From Epiperipatus broadwayi (lineage: Eukaryota; Onychophora; Udeonychophora; Euonychophora; Peripatidae): a stretch of 64,000 nt of DNA. How positions within the stretch are numbered: position 1 is the first letter of the stretch; every line of letters begins with the position of its first letter. The stretch is taken from contig JAQFVV010012420.1 of NCBI GenBank assembly GCA_028023455.1, positions 3,220,001 to 3,284,000 on the forward strand, read 5' to 3'. The notes beneath the pieces were generated by a model that did not search any database, had not been told where the DNA came from, and worked only from the letters and a program-made list of their open reading frames with translations. Below are positions 1 through 13,618 of the stretch, piece by piece. The position numbers were made by a program, and so were the translations under genes.

Positions 1-3000
1 TATGTAATTCTTTTGAATATATTAGTCTATGTATGTAATGAAGCAGGGCACTTTCAATAGTGAGCATAATAATCATAGCTGGCAATTTTCATACAAAGAG
101 TAATTGATATGAGTAAGTCATCTAGGAATTTATTCAAATTTAATGATGAAACATCTGTGAGGATAACAATTATGAATTTTTGAGTGCATGGAAAAGTGCC
201 AAGAATGCTGATGATTTCATTTAGTACCCTTTGTATAGAAAGACTGTCATGTAGTGCATAAAAAACTCATGAACATTTGATGGTCTTTGCATAGATTTTA
301 TACTGATCATGATTGTATTTTCACCTTAGATCAGTTTAGTGCATAAGGACTTTTGTTGGTAAATAAGTTAGCAAATTTAATAATAGAGTAGTAGCAAGAA
401 GTTGTGGGAAAGATAAGCATGTTAATGAAAGAAATTTTGACATAGGTTTAAAGATAAGCATGAGATAGAAAATTTAAGGATAGTAATAGTAGATAGTCAT
501 AATGTGATGGTGACCCAATAAAAGTGCTATCTTAGGTTTTTTTTTTTTAAACTTTGATGTTAAAAGAATATCAAATCATAAAGAAATTGAGCTATTTAAA
601 GTAAGTTCTTTTAAGAGTTTTTATTATTAATATCTATTTTAGATATTTAAAATTTTATAAAATGTTAAAAGAATCTAAGAATTTAGCTTAGTTTTAAAAT
701 AAAATGAAAGCCAAGAAAATTCTAGAAAAATTTTTAGTTTTAGAAAAAAATTGTTTGTCCTTAGATCTTGATTTAAAAAACAATGAATGAAACTATTAAA
801 TTAATGTATTCAAAAACATTGGCTGCAATGGCTCTACTAATCTTTTTACAAAGAAAATAGAATAGGAAGCAAAAACTTATGCTACTGCATTTCATTAAAT
901 ATAGGCGTGGCAAGCAAAACAGACCCATAACAAATTAAATAAATGCTTAAGAATATAAAAATATTAAATAAATTCAATTCTACCATCAATTTTAAAATCT
1001 TTTCAAAAATGTGCAAATGAGAAAATTTTAATTATTGCTATATGTCTGACAGAAGTAGCTATATTGAAATTCCCCACAGATAAATTTTATCAGTTTCCCA
1101 GAAAGAAAACTGTGGGAAATGCTTCACAACATACTACATCATTTCAGCAACTATTATTTAGTATTGGAGTTCAATAATACACCACAAAAACTATTTTCCA
1201 GAAACATCTATAAGTTATAAATAATAAATGTGTTTGTTATACTGATATAAGCAGGTAAACTAAACTGGCAGAAAAGATCAAGAACTGTCATATCAATTTT
1301 TCAGGGCAAGACTTTCAAAATATTTTAAGCAAATATGAAAATATTTCAATTTTTAAATATCTACTAGAAAAAAAAAACTATAGTACCAGTATTAACCAAT
1401 ACTGCAGTTCTCAGCATCAAGTTAAAAAAGGGCATTAAACTTTATGATATACCAATTCTACAATCATAGGCAGTTCACCATTAATAATCACATTTAGAGG
1501 CATACCCCATTAGTGTTTTACTGCAAATCCAGAGACCTCATCATAGATTGTCATGATAGATTTTATAACAATTGTGGCTAAAAAAAATTTAACACATCAA
1601 TAAAAAGTGCAACTACAAAGAAGAATAACCTCAACAATGAACAAGCAGAAAATGATAAAGACAATCAAACAAATATTAAATTACCACATCTCACTAATAC
1701 AATATCTACTCAAAATAAATTAAGTCTATTCTCAATGATACATCAGGTTAGGAGTCACATATCGAGGACAAAATCTCAGTAATTCCATAAAGGACAATAG
1801 TAATTATTCTTCGGTCAATCAGAAATGGAATACAGTGCAAGCAACAAAATAACAATGACTTCTTAGAAGAAGACAGCTTAAAAATATTAAAAAAAACAAA
1901 CAAATAAATAATATAAAAAGCAAATTATCTACAAGCCCTTTAGATAAAAAACAACAACAATACCAATGGAAAATTATATTTCAGTTTAAAATAAAATATC
2001 AACAGACATCTTTTTGCCCATAGTTAAAAAAATTAAATATAATGATTTCCCTATCTGTAGCTTAGATGCTACACAATTCAAATTAAAAATATTGGTTTAG
2101 AAAAAGTGTTGGCCATAAGACTCCACTTTCACAAACAGCACTTAAATTCCTGCCAAGAAAAAGAAATGTAAAAGAAAGATATCAATATTGCAGAAAACTT
2201 AATGCAGACATCAGAAAAATTAAACTCTCTATAAAACCAAAGAAGTATGATATGGATTATATTAGATTCAAAGAAATATAAAATATTAACTCAGAATAAA
2301 TGCTGACTACTTGTAACTATAATCCAAAAAGCAAATTCAAAGTTTCCAGGTAGGTCTAGACAGACTACAATAATGTCTTAATTATATTTATGTACAATTT
2401 AGTAATTAGCACTTACATGTATATGTTTGCATCTACCAAACCTATGCATCCACTATTAATTGCATTCTTCTCATTTTTTTCTTTCCATTGATTATTGGTG
2501 TAATAAAATATTATTGGAATATAACAAGAACATCATGAAAATTAATTTGAGGAGAATCAATTCATTCCACAAGTTCTTTGTATTATTCTCTCCGCACATA
2601 ATGCTGTTTACTGAGATTAAACATTTAAAAAATTTCAAATTCATTCCAAAATTTCCTTGAAAAATTTGACTTTATAGTGTTGTCTCAATCTAACACCTTT
2701 ACAGCAGGAGATGGAGGTGGGGGAAATGCATGTAATAAATGTCTCTTTCAACTACTTAAAATTCCATTTTTAAATGAAATCATGAGCATTATCATATTCT
2801 ATTACAAGACATTTACAATTAATATTATCAATCTATATGTTTACAATAAGCATGCATTAATTTACCACTTAATCCACCAAATAAATCTAGTACTGAATAC
2901 TAACTCATATCCAATCATCTTTTATCAAGATTTCAATACAGGATATCCAGAGTCCATCTCTAAATAATTACACTTCATCAATAGAAGGCATTGTGAGCTG

Positions 3001-3267
3001 AAGGTTTCTTTTTCATACAACTCTTTTTTATACCAAAAACATGGTACTGTAATAGATTTGTTATTCTACTCCCATGAACTCCACTTTATTATAAAATCAA
3101 TACTTATTTCTGCCACTTTCTTTGATTACTTTAAACTCACTGCTGAACTAAAAATAGACTTAAATTCATTATGGAACTCCAAGTAAATAACACAATGAGA
3201 CGACTTTGAAAAGTTCTATCACAGAAGCCATTATCTCTGAAATATAAATTTATTTTAAAAAAGAAAT
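1..3267. other. AT-rich sequence without a recognisable gene
   Basis: No coding motif, splice-supported exon or repeat family was recognised here. Open frames at 2460-2660 and 2677-2967 (+) are short, low-complexity and carry no conserved motif, so I do not call them genes. Homopolymer runs are common, for example T runs near 540. Confidence 0.5.
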
Positions 3268-4612
3268 ATCATCATCATCATAAATTTCAAGCATTATCAG
3301 GCCACTGCAGGATTAAGATCTCTCTAATTTTAATCCAACTTCTCTGATCACTAACCTCTTTTCTTCACATCGCAATAGCACACTTTCTCTATCTTGTAAT
3401 GGTCTCATTCTAAGTATTTTATAATCTATTAAAATCTGGTTTAAGATATCAACTATCCATATATTATCAGATCTTCTAGTAATATATTTATTTCAACTAC
3501 AATCCAGTCTTTTCCTTCCAATAATGTCAGTAACACCTGTTTGTCCTTTTACCCATGAATTTCATGTTTCCATCTCATCTTGTTACTCCTAGCATGCAAC
3601 ACTTCATACTTCATTAAGTGGTCTGAAGTCCCTATATTGCTTTCTGTTAAGTGTCCAAGTTTCAAATCCATAAGTGAGAACTAGTAAAACATATTTATTA
3701 AAAACTTTCTTCTTCAAACATATAAGCATATTTTCTTTAAATATTTACTTTACGTAAAGCACTCCAGCCAAGTTTAATTCTATGATTAATTTCATCCATT
3801 ATACTTCTATCTATAACAATAATCTGATCAAATTATTTGTAACTCATCATTATCAATCTTATTTTCTTTATTTGAGAAAAGTCATTACATTTATCTTTAG
3901 TCATACTTTCTAATCTTCATTTGATAAATCTTGCAGCATTTCCTAAAATTCTAAAGTATTACTTGCAAAAACAATTACATCATCTGCAAAATATAGATGA
4001 GTTAAATAATCTCCATTTATTTTTATTACCTTAGCTTTCCATTTTAATTTACAAAATATTTCTTGCGAAATTGCTATAAAAAGTTTTGAGATATGGAATC
4101 ACCATTTCATAAATTCTTATCACTGTTAATCTTCCTAGTATCATTATGTAATCTAATCACTTCTGTTGCATTTTTATAAATATTCTTCAGAGTATAACAA
4201 TATCCTGGATCTCTATTTTGATGACCTGATGCATTAATCTCTGAAGAAATGCCTATAGAATCAAATACCTTTTCATAATATACAAATCAAAGCATAATAA
4301 CAGCTCATTTCTGTAACTTCCCTCAATACTTGGATATGATCCACTGTACTAAAACCACTTTTAAATCCAGCTTATTCCTTTGGTTGATTAAAATTGAAAG
4401 TTTATTTTGTAGATGAGTTATTATCTTGGTAAAATTTTTGTATAGAACTGATAGATCTGTAATTTCTAATATCTTCATTAACACCTTTTATAAATATTAA
4501 TATTGCATTCTTCTAATCATCTGGTGCATCTTTATCATTTAGACATTTCATATATAACTTTGTCAAAATTAAATCTATTTTTTCACCTGCTTCTTTTAAG
4601 ATATTATAATTC

Positions 4613-4676
4613 CATAATTACCTGGAACTTTTCCTTTTAATTGTCATAATTACCTGGAACTTTTCCTTTTAATTGC
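4613..4676. repeat. Perfect 32-bp tandem duplication inside the RTE copy
   Basis: Two adjacent identical 32-bp units, starting at 4613 and 4645. A similar event, with a unit of about 36 bp starting near 5117 and 5153, lies in the same element. Both look recent relative to the decay of the host element. Confidence 0.85.
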
Positions 4677-5116
4677 ATGTCTCACTTCTTTTAAAATCCT
4701 GGGCTATTCAGAAGATATAGTAGTTATAGGATGTACTTTCTTTGTTCTTTATTGCACATTTTGTAATGTCATCTTTCTTTTTAGTAATAGTTCCATCTTT
4801 TTATTATTATTACAGAAATAATTTTCCTACCAATACCAAAATGTTGTTTTACTCTCTTAAGACTTTTATTCTCTTCCATAGCTTTCTTTACTAATTCACA
4901 ATTATACTTTCTTGAATCATTTATCAACTGTTTTTCACACCATTTTACAAAATTCCTAGATATTCAATCCTTCTTAATGTAACATTTTATAATATTTTCT
5001 TATTCTTTCTTGTCTTCATAAATTGTCAAGGTAAAAATTTTAATAGTCAATTGCTCCTTTTTTGTACCAGCTATCTTTGTTGCAAAGACTATCAGCAATC
5101 TTCCTATTGATTTTGT

Positions 5117-5188
5117 TTAAATTTGAATCATGCTTAAAAATGTTAATATTTGTTAAATTTGAATCATGCTTAAAAATGTTAATATTTG
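5117..5188. repeat. 36-bp tandem duplication inside the RTE copy
   Basis: Two adjacent units of about 36 bp, near-identical, between the RT and endonuclease parts of the minus-strand RTE element. Confidence 0.8.
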
Positions 5189-6090
5189 AAAATATTTAAA
5201 TTCATTCGAATGTTTTAGAAATTTAGGAATATCATCTGTGAATACTGTTTTTCTTAATTTTTGTTGCTCTAGTTTTGTATTAACATGTATTTCACATCAC
5301 ACTGTATGATTACCACTTTCTATATAGAATTTATTAAAAACATTACAATCTTAAAATACATATTTTCTGTTAGTCAAAATATGATTCAATTCTGCTATTA
5401 ATCCATATCCATTTAGCAATTTTCTCAAAAAACGAATTCATAATATAATTTTTTTTTCTACACACTCTCCAAATTTATGCTCTCTCTCATTTATATGACC
5501 ATAATCAAATTTATCTACAGCATTTTCATCTTTCAATTGTAATGATTGGAAGGTTGTTATTTTTCCACATGCACCTTACTATTACTTTCAGACAGCCAGT
5601 TAGCTGTTAAAACAGCGGTCTGAGAAGCGATCAGGCCTAGACACATGACATCAAAGTCTCCCACAACAATTTTAAAATGTTGTTTGGTCTAATCAAAAGC
5701 CTTTTGTATCTCCACATAAACACCCTCTACTTTTCATTACAATAAGAACTTGGAGACCTGAATTATCTGTATTTTTATCTTTAAGTTGAATAACTAATCT
5801 TGCCACTCTGCCTGATGCACCATCAACCTTCACAATGTTATTCTTCCACTTTTTATTTACAATGAATCCTATTCCACTTGCACTTCCAGTATTAGTGACT
5901 TTCAGTTATCTCTTCACCTTTTTCTTCTAAGCTCACAAAGTCCAATAATAATTCATTTAATATTAGACAATTCTTCTGATTTTTGCAATCTTCCTTATCT
6001 GCAGTTGCAAATATATAGAAAAATAATACTACCACATTCCTAATTAAAGATCTAGATGCACTATATCTAAAAATAAAAAATACTTTCTAT

Positions 6091-7760
6091 AATCCATCCT
6101 CCATTCTATCTTAGAGTTTGTAAAATGATATGAGAGTTAATAATGACACAAAGAATATAATTATAAAATGACATGGAATGTAATAGAAGAGATTAAAAGT
6201 TTTAAAAATGTAAACATCTTGGTACTGAAATGAATGTTGTATCAACAATAACAAAAAAGATAGAACTATTTATATAAAAAAATAAAGTCAAGAAGTATGT
6301 GGAAGAATTCTATAAAAAATTATATAGTAAGAAAAAAAGTATCCTCTACAATTACTTTATCTTCTAAATCGCCATGTATTTTAAATGAAGAGGCGAGATA
6401 TGCACCTACATCCATGAAGAAGGAAATGCTGTAGGATTGGAATTATTATTGATATTTTAAAAGAAGCAGGTGAAATATAAACTAAAAATGTCAGCAAAGC
6501 TATATACAAATGTCTAGATAGTAAAGATGTATCAGATGATTGGAGGAATACAATAGTAATATTGATATTCAAGAAAGGTGATAAAAAGATATTAAATATA
6601 AATTATAGATATTTTAGTCTTCTATTAGTTCTATGTAAAATCTTTACCAAGATAATTACAATTCATGTACAGGGATCTTTGTATTACAACCAACCAAAAG
6701 AATAAATTGAATTTAAAAGTGGCTTTAGCATGCTTTGGAATTATAGATTTAAAAAAAGTATTTGATTTTTCTTTAAGCATTATTACAATGATTAAATCTT
6801 TTGATCATTAAGATGTAAACTTAAAATATTGCCATATTTTAAAGAATAGTTATAAAAATGCAGCAGCAGTGATTAAATTATATAGTGATATTTAAAAAAT
6901 TAACATTGAGATAGATAGGTGTATAGCAGAGTGAGTACGTCTCCAAAACTTTTTAAAAGGGTGTTACAAAAATACCTTTTGGATTAAAATGGAAAGCTAA
7001 AGGATTAAAAATTGAGATTATTTAAGTTATCTAGATTTTTCAAGTGAGATAATTGTTTGTACAAATCAGGAGGAAGTAAAAAAGTATGATTAAAGATAAA
7101 TACTAAAAAAGATTAAATTAATGTTAAATAGACTTTTTCAGAAGCAAATAGAGATTGATAATCGTGAATTAGAAGAAGTTAACAACTACAAATATTTTGA
7201 TCAGATTATTAAATAAAGATTGAAACACAATGAAATGAAATTAATCACAGAATTATATTTGCATTGAGCACTTTGATGGAAATAACTTAGTATTTAAAGC
7301 AAATATCCCTATGTATCTGAAAATAAAGTTATAATAGATATATTTTATCAGTTCTTATTTATGGATCTAAAACTTGAACACCTAGAAGAAGAAACACAAA
7401 AATTTCAAACTACTTAATAATATGGAGAGATATTTGTTAAAAGTAACAAGAAAATATTGAAAACAAAATACATAGGCAAAATGATCAACCAAGTAAAACT
7501 AACATTATTGAAACAATGAATTAAAATGATTGCTAGAAAAGATTATAACATATGGAAAGTAAAGTCTTAAATTAAATCCTGTGTGATTTAAAAAAACCTA
7601 GAAAGAGACCACATCTGAGATGAATGGATGAAACAAATTTTGTTGTTGTGATGTAGAAAAGCTATGGATCAGAGAAACTGGAATATCTTAGAGATGTTTT
7701 AGTTTTCTGTGAATTGACAATGTTTGAAAATGATTATAATGACATTCGTAAGTGGATAAC
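6091..7760 (+). mobile_element. RTE-type LINE, 5'-truncated copy
   Basis: Plus-strand RTE copy that begins in the linker between endonuclease and RT. Readable pieces are: a linker with an EFYKKLYSK-like stretch near 6300-6340; DDWRNTIVILIFKKGDKK near 6535-6590, followed by an NYRYFSLL-like block (the family block reads NYRPISLL); an IYGSKT block near 7350-7375; and C-terminal AMDQRNWNILEMF near 7660-7700. The YADD catalytic region is too eroded to place with confidence. It is arranged head to head with the minus-strand copy at 3268-6090. Because that partner covers nearly the whole pol region, simple twin priming does not explain the pair. Either two independent insertions or a foldback duplication is possible. 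Confidence 0.8.
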
Positions 7761-9010
7761 CATCGACTAAATGTTGCTGATAATTTTTCTTATATCATTG
7801 GTTGATAAAGAACATGACTTTTTTAAAAAACATTAATTACTACTTCAAAGTCTTTATAGATTCCACTCAATGCAAGAATATTTTCTAGACCCTCTTTTAA
7901 ATTGGTGAGAATAACAAATATATCAGCGCAGTATAAATTTAGAATCTAAGAAATAGACTTGTGTTTAATCAGTTAACTTTAAAAAAACTCCAGTACAAAC
8001 CAATTTCATATTTTGATGAAATCCATCTATAAATTATTGTAAACAGTGCCTATTATTTGAGCTATTACAGATTTTTATCTTGCTGTGAACTTTTAAAACA
8101 TTTATTTACTTCTACAACATGAAATGTTTATAAAATTATAAGAAATGAATTCTAAACATACATAAATTAATCAAAATTTTTCCGGTCATAAATTATATAA
8201 TTTGTACTTATTATTTATGTGTTAAGTCGTTGGTTCATTCTAATAAATTAATAGTCGATTATTTGTATATATGTGTAAGTTTTTGCTTAAATTTATAATA
8301 TATAATTTAATTTTTGAACATTTTCCAATTAAAGATTATTTATCTATATTGTTGATCTCATTGAAGTCAATAAATTTATGAATTATGTGAAAACATTTTT
8401 TTTTTCTCAGTCATGAAAATTTATAGTTTTGGCAGGATATTTTGAGAGCTTATTAAGTATCACTTTTGCAAACTAATGATTTTTCCAGCCTCTTCTGCAC
8501 AATTTTAATTTTAGTATATCTTACTCACCAATTATCAAAATATTCAACTAATTATTATTAGTAAATAAAACTATTGCTAAATAATTTTGTGATATAAATT
8601 ACATGTATGTAGGAATTAAAATTTTCATTGAGATGAAATAATTAGTTATATACTTTAATTCAATTTATGGCATCTTTTTTATATAGGCCCTTCAATAAAT
8701 CGCCCTTACATAAATAAAAAAAAATTAAGATTAGAATAAATTTTAGTTCAGTTTTTAGCATCTCATCTACCCCCCCCCTCCACACACACACCTATATATA
8801 TATGTCAGTAAACTTTCTATGTTTTAAAAAAATGAAACAAAAACATTTTATCTATATATTTACATTTTATAAAAAATTATAATTGCGTGAGCTATTTTAA
8901 ATTAGAGTTAATTTAATTATTTATAATATTACATGTATATATTCTTTATGGATTTATAAAAAAGTTCATATTCCCATATTAAATTTTATGGCTGAAAGCT
9001 TCCCGATGAA
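7761..9010. other. Intergenic AT-rich sequence
   Basis: Nothing recognised. It contains a short C-run followed by (CA)n and (TA)n near 8769-8805, an ordinary microsatellite. Confidence 0.5.
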
Positions 9011-9078
9011 GACTTTATGGTGTAGTGGTAGTGCACTGTTTGCTATTTTTATAGACTTGGTTCAATTCCATACACGTA
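9011..9078 (+). tRNA. tRNA-like sequence with A and B boxes, probably a pseudogene or SINE head
   Basis: An A-box-like TGGTGTAGTGG at 9018-9028 and a good B-box GGTTCAATTCC at 9059-9069 sit at the spacing of an internal Pol III promoter. The D-arm region is tRNA-like, but the acceptor stem and anticodon arm are poor. It is probably a decayed tRNA or the head of a tRNA-derived SINE rather than a working tRNA. Confidence 0.4.
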
Positions 9079-9375
9079 AACAAATTAATTTTTATTCCAT
9101 TTCTAGCTGTCTTGCTAAACAAAAGATATAATGAGATATTAGAGATTTTTGCTATGCGGTGGGTTGTTAAAAAAATGATATACTTTTTTATATTACCAGT
9201 AAACAAGAATTTGATTAACAGTTTAAGCTAGTAGATTGCCATAATAAATTTTAATATGTTTTAATCGTTAAATTATGTGAAAAGTAATAAATTCATTTAG
9301 ATCGCACACTGTTATTTAAAAATAAGGCATAACAAAATCAGTATCAATATTCTTTTTTCCCCCCATATGTCAAAT

Positions 9376-9450
9376 GCGTTCACCGGGAAGCGAACCCGGC
9401 CAGGCCAGCTGCTTGGAAGACAGCTATGCTAACTACTAGGCCACCAACGC
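9376..9450 (-). tRNA. tRNA-Gly(TCC)-like gene or recent pseudogene
   Basis: Read on the minus strand this resembles metazoan tRNA-Gly with anticodon TCC. The anticodon arm is good: GCTGT, loop CTTCCAA, GCAGC, including one wobble pair. The T arm is perfect: CCGGG, loop TTCGCTT, CCCGG. The D-arm region (TAGTAGTTAGCAT) matches the family. Oddities: the acceptor stem pairs only over its outer five positions (GCGTT with AACGC), with a mismatch and a wobble inside; the variable region is about 3 nt longer than usual, giving 75 nt; and no run of four or more T follows closely downstream. A pseudogene or a tRNA-derived repeat is therefore as likely as a functional gene. Confidence 0.7.
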
Positions 9451-9479
9451 TTGACAGTATCAGTTGCAACATGTTTTCT

Positions 9480-11329
9480 GTTTATTTAAACAGTAAACAC
9501 ACTATAGTTTTAAAACAAAGCAAAGATACTAACAATATCAGTGGGTTAGAATATTTTCTGCATAAGGAAATATTAAACATCATATGATTCTCAATTTTAA
9601 TCTGCAATTATTAATGACAATTTTAGGTCTAGCCTCATATATAAGAAGTGATCAACCTAATAAATTTTAGATTGCAATGCAATGAAAAGACTCATGAATT
9701 ATTTCAGGAATAATAATGAATTCAAATAATAAAAATGTAATTATTAATTCTCATCTGACTAAAAAAAAATCTTTTTGATCAATTGAATGGAATTATTGAG
9801 CTTTATTTTTTTTCTTGAATGATCTCCAAAAGAACAAGTGACAAGTTATTTTTTATATTTCAGTGCTTACTGCTAACTAAATGTTAAATAGTTATTTATT
9901 TATTTAGCAAATGAATTTTTTTTTTGTTTAGCGATCTTAATTATTAATAAAATATTATAAAGAAAACTGTAGAGATTGCAATCAACTTTGAAAAAGATTC
10001 AGTAGTAATTTTATTAATTTCTAATTCTACAGTTACAGAATTGACAGTCTTAATTTGATTCATGGTTTGCATTTGTTCATATCTACATAGATTAGGGGAC
10101 ATTAAATTCCATTTATGAAGCAGATGAGATCTGTGATCATGATTTGATGTGAATCCGTTAATGAGACTCCAGTTGCTTGTTGGATCTGAAAAAATAAATT
10201 TGTTTACTATCTAATAATAATTTTATTTTTTACACCATAATTCTTTGATTGTAGATTCTTGATTGAACATTCAAGATGATGATTTTGACTTGACTAAAGC
10301 TTTAAGAGATGAGAGTATATCTTGAATTATTGGCAAGTCTGATCTGCTTAACTTCTTATATATTTCTATTAAGAAATTTCTCTTCTAACATCTGACAGAT
10401 GAATATGCAAGAGATCAGAAAGCAATTGAAAAAGGGATAGATTTAAATATACAAATAATATAATTGAGTATCCAGAAGTTTAGTATAAGAATTTTTTATC
10501 TAAATAGAAAGGCAATAATTGCCACTAGAATTTTCTAGTGCTAAGAAAACTCTCCATAAAGTATTTGCATCACAACCCTATGAAAGGCCAGCTAATTTTC
10601 CAAGAAAATTATTTCTAGAAATTGATTTTGGTCTAATATTAAGATAAATAATGAAAATAAATTTCTGCAATAATAGATTGAGTCTATTATTGCAAAAAGT
10701 CATATTCAGATTACAGGAGATGTTTATCAATTGTTCACATAAAAATTAAACATATTGTCTTCATTAGATTAAAAATAAAACTCCAGTATTTGAAAAAAAA
10801 ATTCCAATCTTTTCATATTCTTATTGAGAAACTTTTATATTATCTGAAAAGAATCTCTTTTTAGAAGTCAGAGGAATATCAACAGCATGAATGAATTTTC
10901 TGCATTGTTTCTGAAAGGTCATCGGAGAAATGAACACTGAGACAGACTGTTCTGTAAAATTTTGTATCTACTATGATTATTATTTAATGTCAAATTTATC
11001 TATTGGAGAACATTTTGTTGAATAAATTAATGATTTTCCTGCATTTAATAATTTTAAAAAACACTTTCCCAAACAGAATCATAGCTCCAGTTTTCAGTTT
11101 TTATTAAGAAAGCATTCTTTAATTAAAATGGTTAAAGATAAACTTGTTCACAGTTTCTTTTTCCCATACTAAACCCAGTTACTAGATGGATCTCAAATTA
11201 TGAAAAAATTCCTAACAATATGATTCTTTCAAAAAGTTATAAAAAACCATATAATAGGGATATTAGTTTAGAAATCTAATAAATAAAATGTAAGCTTAAC
11301 AATCTCACTACCAGTGACAAAAACAATAT
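9480..11329. other. Unassigned region upstream of an L1/Tx1-like LINE
   Basis: No clear domain. It could include the 5' part or ORF1 of the LINE that follows, but no RRM, zinc knuckle or long frame is visible. Confidence 0.4.
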
Positions 11330-13350
11330 TTTAAAGGTATTGTTGCATCTACCAAGCTTATATAAGTGTATAACCTTATGACTACTACTATGCTATCATA
11401 CTTAATATAGTATTTTTTTTACATATTACATGGTACTACACGTATTATCAGCCTTATCCTTGTCTTAAACTCTTTGCTTTCTCTCATATATATCCATTTA
11501 CCAATGCATTCATAACCAAATGGTTGCACTATCTCAAATTCTTATTGTAAGTGGAGATTTTAATCCCTCAGATTCTATTTTTTTTCACATTGGTAGACAC
11601 TTCATTAATAAATCTCTTTTTTATTCCTCCAAGCTACATCTTCTAATTAATTTATCATTAAATATTCATATTTTTTTGATCACTCTGCAAGCTCTAGTAA
11701 TACTAGAACTAAATTTAATGTGAATAACTATGAGATACTTTAATAAAACAATAAGAGATTTTTTCAAACTCAGAATTCTACATTTCTTTTTCTGAAATCA
11801 GCATTATGCTTTGCAAAATAAAAAATGTGTAATTGGAGCCTGTAAAACAATGGTTTATTTGTGCAAATATCCTATCACATGTAATAGATCACATAACTCA
11901 GCCAATTTCTCCACCATCTAGATTATTAATAGGCAGATATTATATAAAAAATATCCAGTGTAACATTACACCAGATACATACAACGTATATTATAATATT
12001 AACTAGGCTCTATAATACAACATCTGATGCATTGAAATGCTACTTGGCTGCAAAGAAAAAAATTTAACACATCCACACATCTGGACAAGGGGATATATTT
12101 GGTAGACATTAGTATATTGCTTCATGATGCAAGTATAATCAGCCCCTTTTATTCAGAGTACAATAAAGACAGAAAACAATATAATTTAAAAAAATGGCAG
12201 TTTTGTCCAAATGATTTTGCATTATAATCGGCAACAATATGAGATTTTTGCCAATAAGGCAAACATAATATACCTGTTTATATTTATCTACTTGATCCAA
12301 CTCATAACCTTATTTTTCTCTAATTTTGGTAATTTTTATTCAAAGAAAATATATCACATACAAGGATTTTACTCTATTTTAATGGACCCCTTTAATAAAA
12401 TTTGTGATAATACCACCTTTAATTATCTGGCAGATTATCTTTATGGAGCCTTTGGAAATTAAGATATTGTTATTAGGATTGAAATAAAAAAATTGAGCCT
12501 TATCTACTATCATTCCTTTTATCTAGATAGTTTTCAATAAAAAAACTCATTTACTGGGCAGGCAAATCTATTAATACAGAATAATGTTAGATACAGTTTG
12601 AATAAGAAAAAATCTAGCCCAATTGCAGAACAATTAATTATAGAGGTAGCCTTTGATATGCTATAAACTGACATCCTTTAACTAATATAGCAATGCTTCA
12701 GTCTATGTTATATTAAATATTATGCAACATTAAATGAAAATCATTCCATCATTTACTTCTTATCAGTCAGTATTTGAAGGCTCACCCCTCAGTGCATTGC
12801 TGTTTACAAACATATATCAATCCTCCTACAAAAATAATAGAACAAAATATCCTAGGAATATACATAGCAGACAGAAACACATATCTTATGTACAACACAT
12901 ATTGATGATATTACTGTATGCTTGTCATAAAAAAAGTAAATGCCTATACTATTTAACATTTTATAGAAATATACAAGCAAATATAAAAACTTAAATTCCC
13001 TATATATAAGACATTAGCAAAGTTCATTTATAGAGGTGAGTTTCTCACATAAATTTTTCTAAGCAAACTTTTATTCCTCGATTCTCATTTTTAATTAAGT
13101 TTCCCAAATATGAGTGTAAAGCAAAAGATATGAAGACTTTATATCTTTCTATTCAAGTCATCTCTTTCACTATGCTCAAAAGGGTCACTTTTTAACCAAT
13201 TAGTGATATCAACAATTTATATAACTCAAAAAATCTTTTACATCATACATAAAATGACAATTTACTCCCATCCATAAATGGTCTAGGCCTAAATTCTTTT
13301 ATGTGCTTATTATTTAAAAAATGCTAAATTTTATGTTGTTCATGATAAAA
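11330..13350 (+). mobile_element. L1/Tx1-type LINE, decayed ORF2
   Basis: A non-LTR retrotransposon with apurinic-type endonuclease and RT in L1/Tx1-like order. The endonuclease motif LIVSGDFNPSDS is at about 11544-11580 and is followed by an L1-like stretch to 11720. ANKAN at about 12245-12270 corresponds to the region between endonuclease and RT. The RT block EGSPLSALLFT lies at 12775-12815; family members read RQGCPLSPLLF. A degraded catalytic block, SYVQHILMILLYA, follows near 12885-12925, where SYADDILLLL would be expected, so both catalytic aspartates are lost. GLGLNSF near 13280 fits the downstream L1 region. The frames at 11520-11723, 12211-12462 and 12734-12994 are the surviving open pieces of this one element, not separate genes. 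Confidence 0.7.
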
Positions 13351-13618
13351 TAGTTTCCTTTATTACAATATATAATTAGAATAACTCCTACAGAGAGACA
13401 ACCCTAATACCTAATTTTCTGATATTCCTTTTGAGATCTTTAAAAACATAAAAGATAAGATATATTGAGAAGGATTATTTCTTATCATGTTAATTAAAGG
13501 TTAGCCTATCAGTTAAATAGGAATGTAATTAGGTTATATTTATTAAAGGCTTATATACATGAAATGTTCATGTGCCAGTTCTAAGCCATAATAATATATT
13601 TAATTGTTATTGGATATT
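13351..13618. other. Short spacer after the LINE
   Basis: Probably the 3' tail of the LINE plus unassigned sequence. No motif seen. Confidence 0.4.

Larger units (their letters stand above)
3268..6090 (-). mobile_element. RTE-type LINE, near full pol but decayed
   Basis: A non-LTR retrotransposon on the minus strand, read through many stops and frameshifts. In element order it shows: an endonuclease motif VVGDF near 5640-5680; an RT block at about 4480-4620 (KEAGEKID, then an RNYRSIS-like stretch); the signature AGFKSGFSTVDHI near 4330-4380; the catalytic block YFADDVIVFA near 3960-4000; a YGFETWTLTE-like block near 3640-3680; and a C-terminal RRSDNIW stretch near 3450-3480. The 3' end runs into a short (GAT)n tail at about 3270-3287, typical of RTE elements, which end in short tandem repeats rather than poly(A). 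The family encodes an apurinic-type endonuclease and an RT for target-primed retrotransposition. This copy cannot be active. It lies head to head with another RTE copy that begins at about 6100. Confidence 0.85.
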
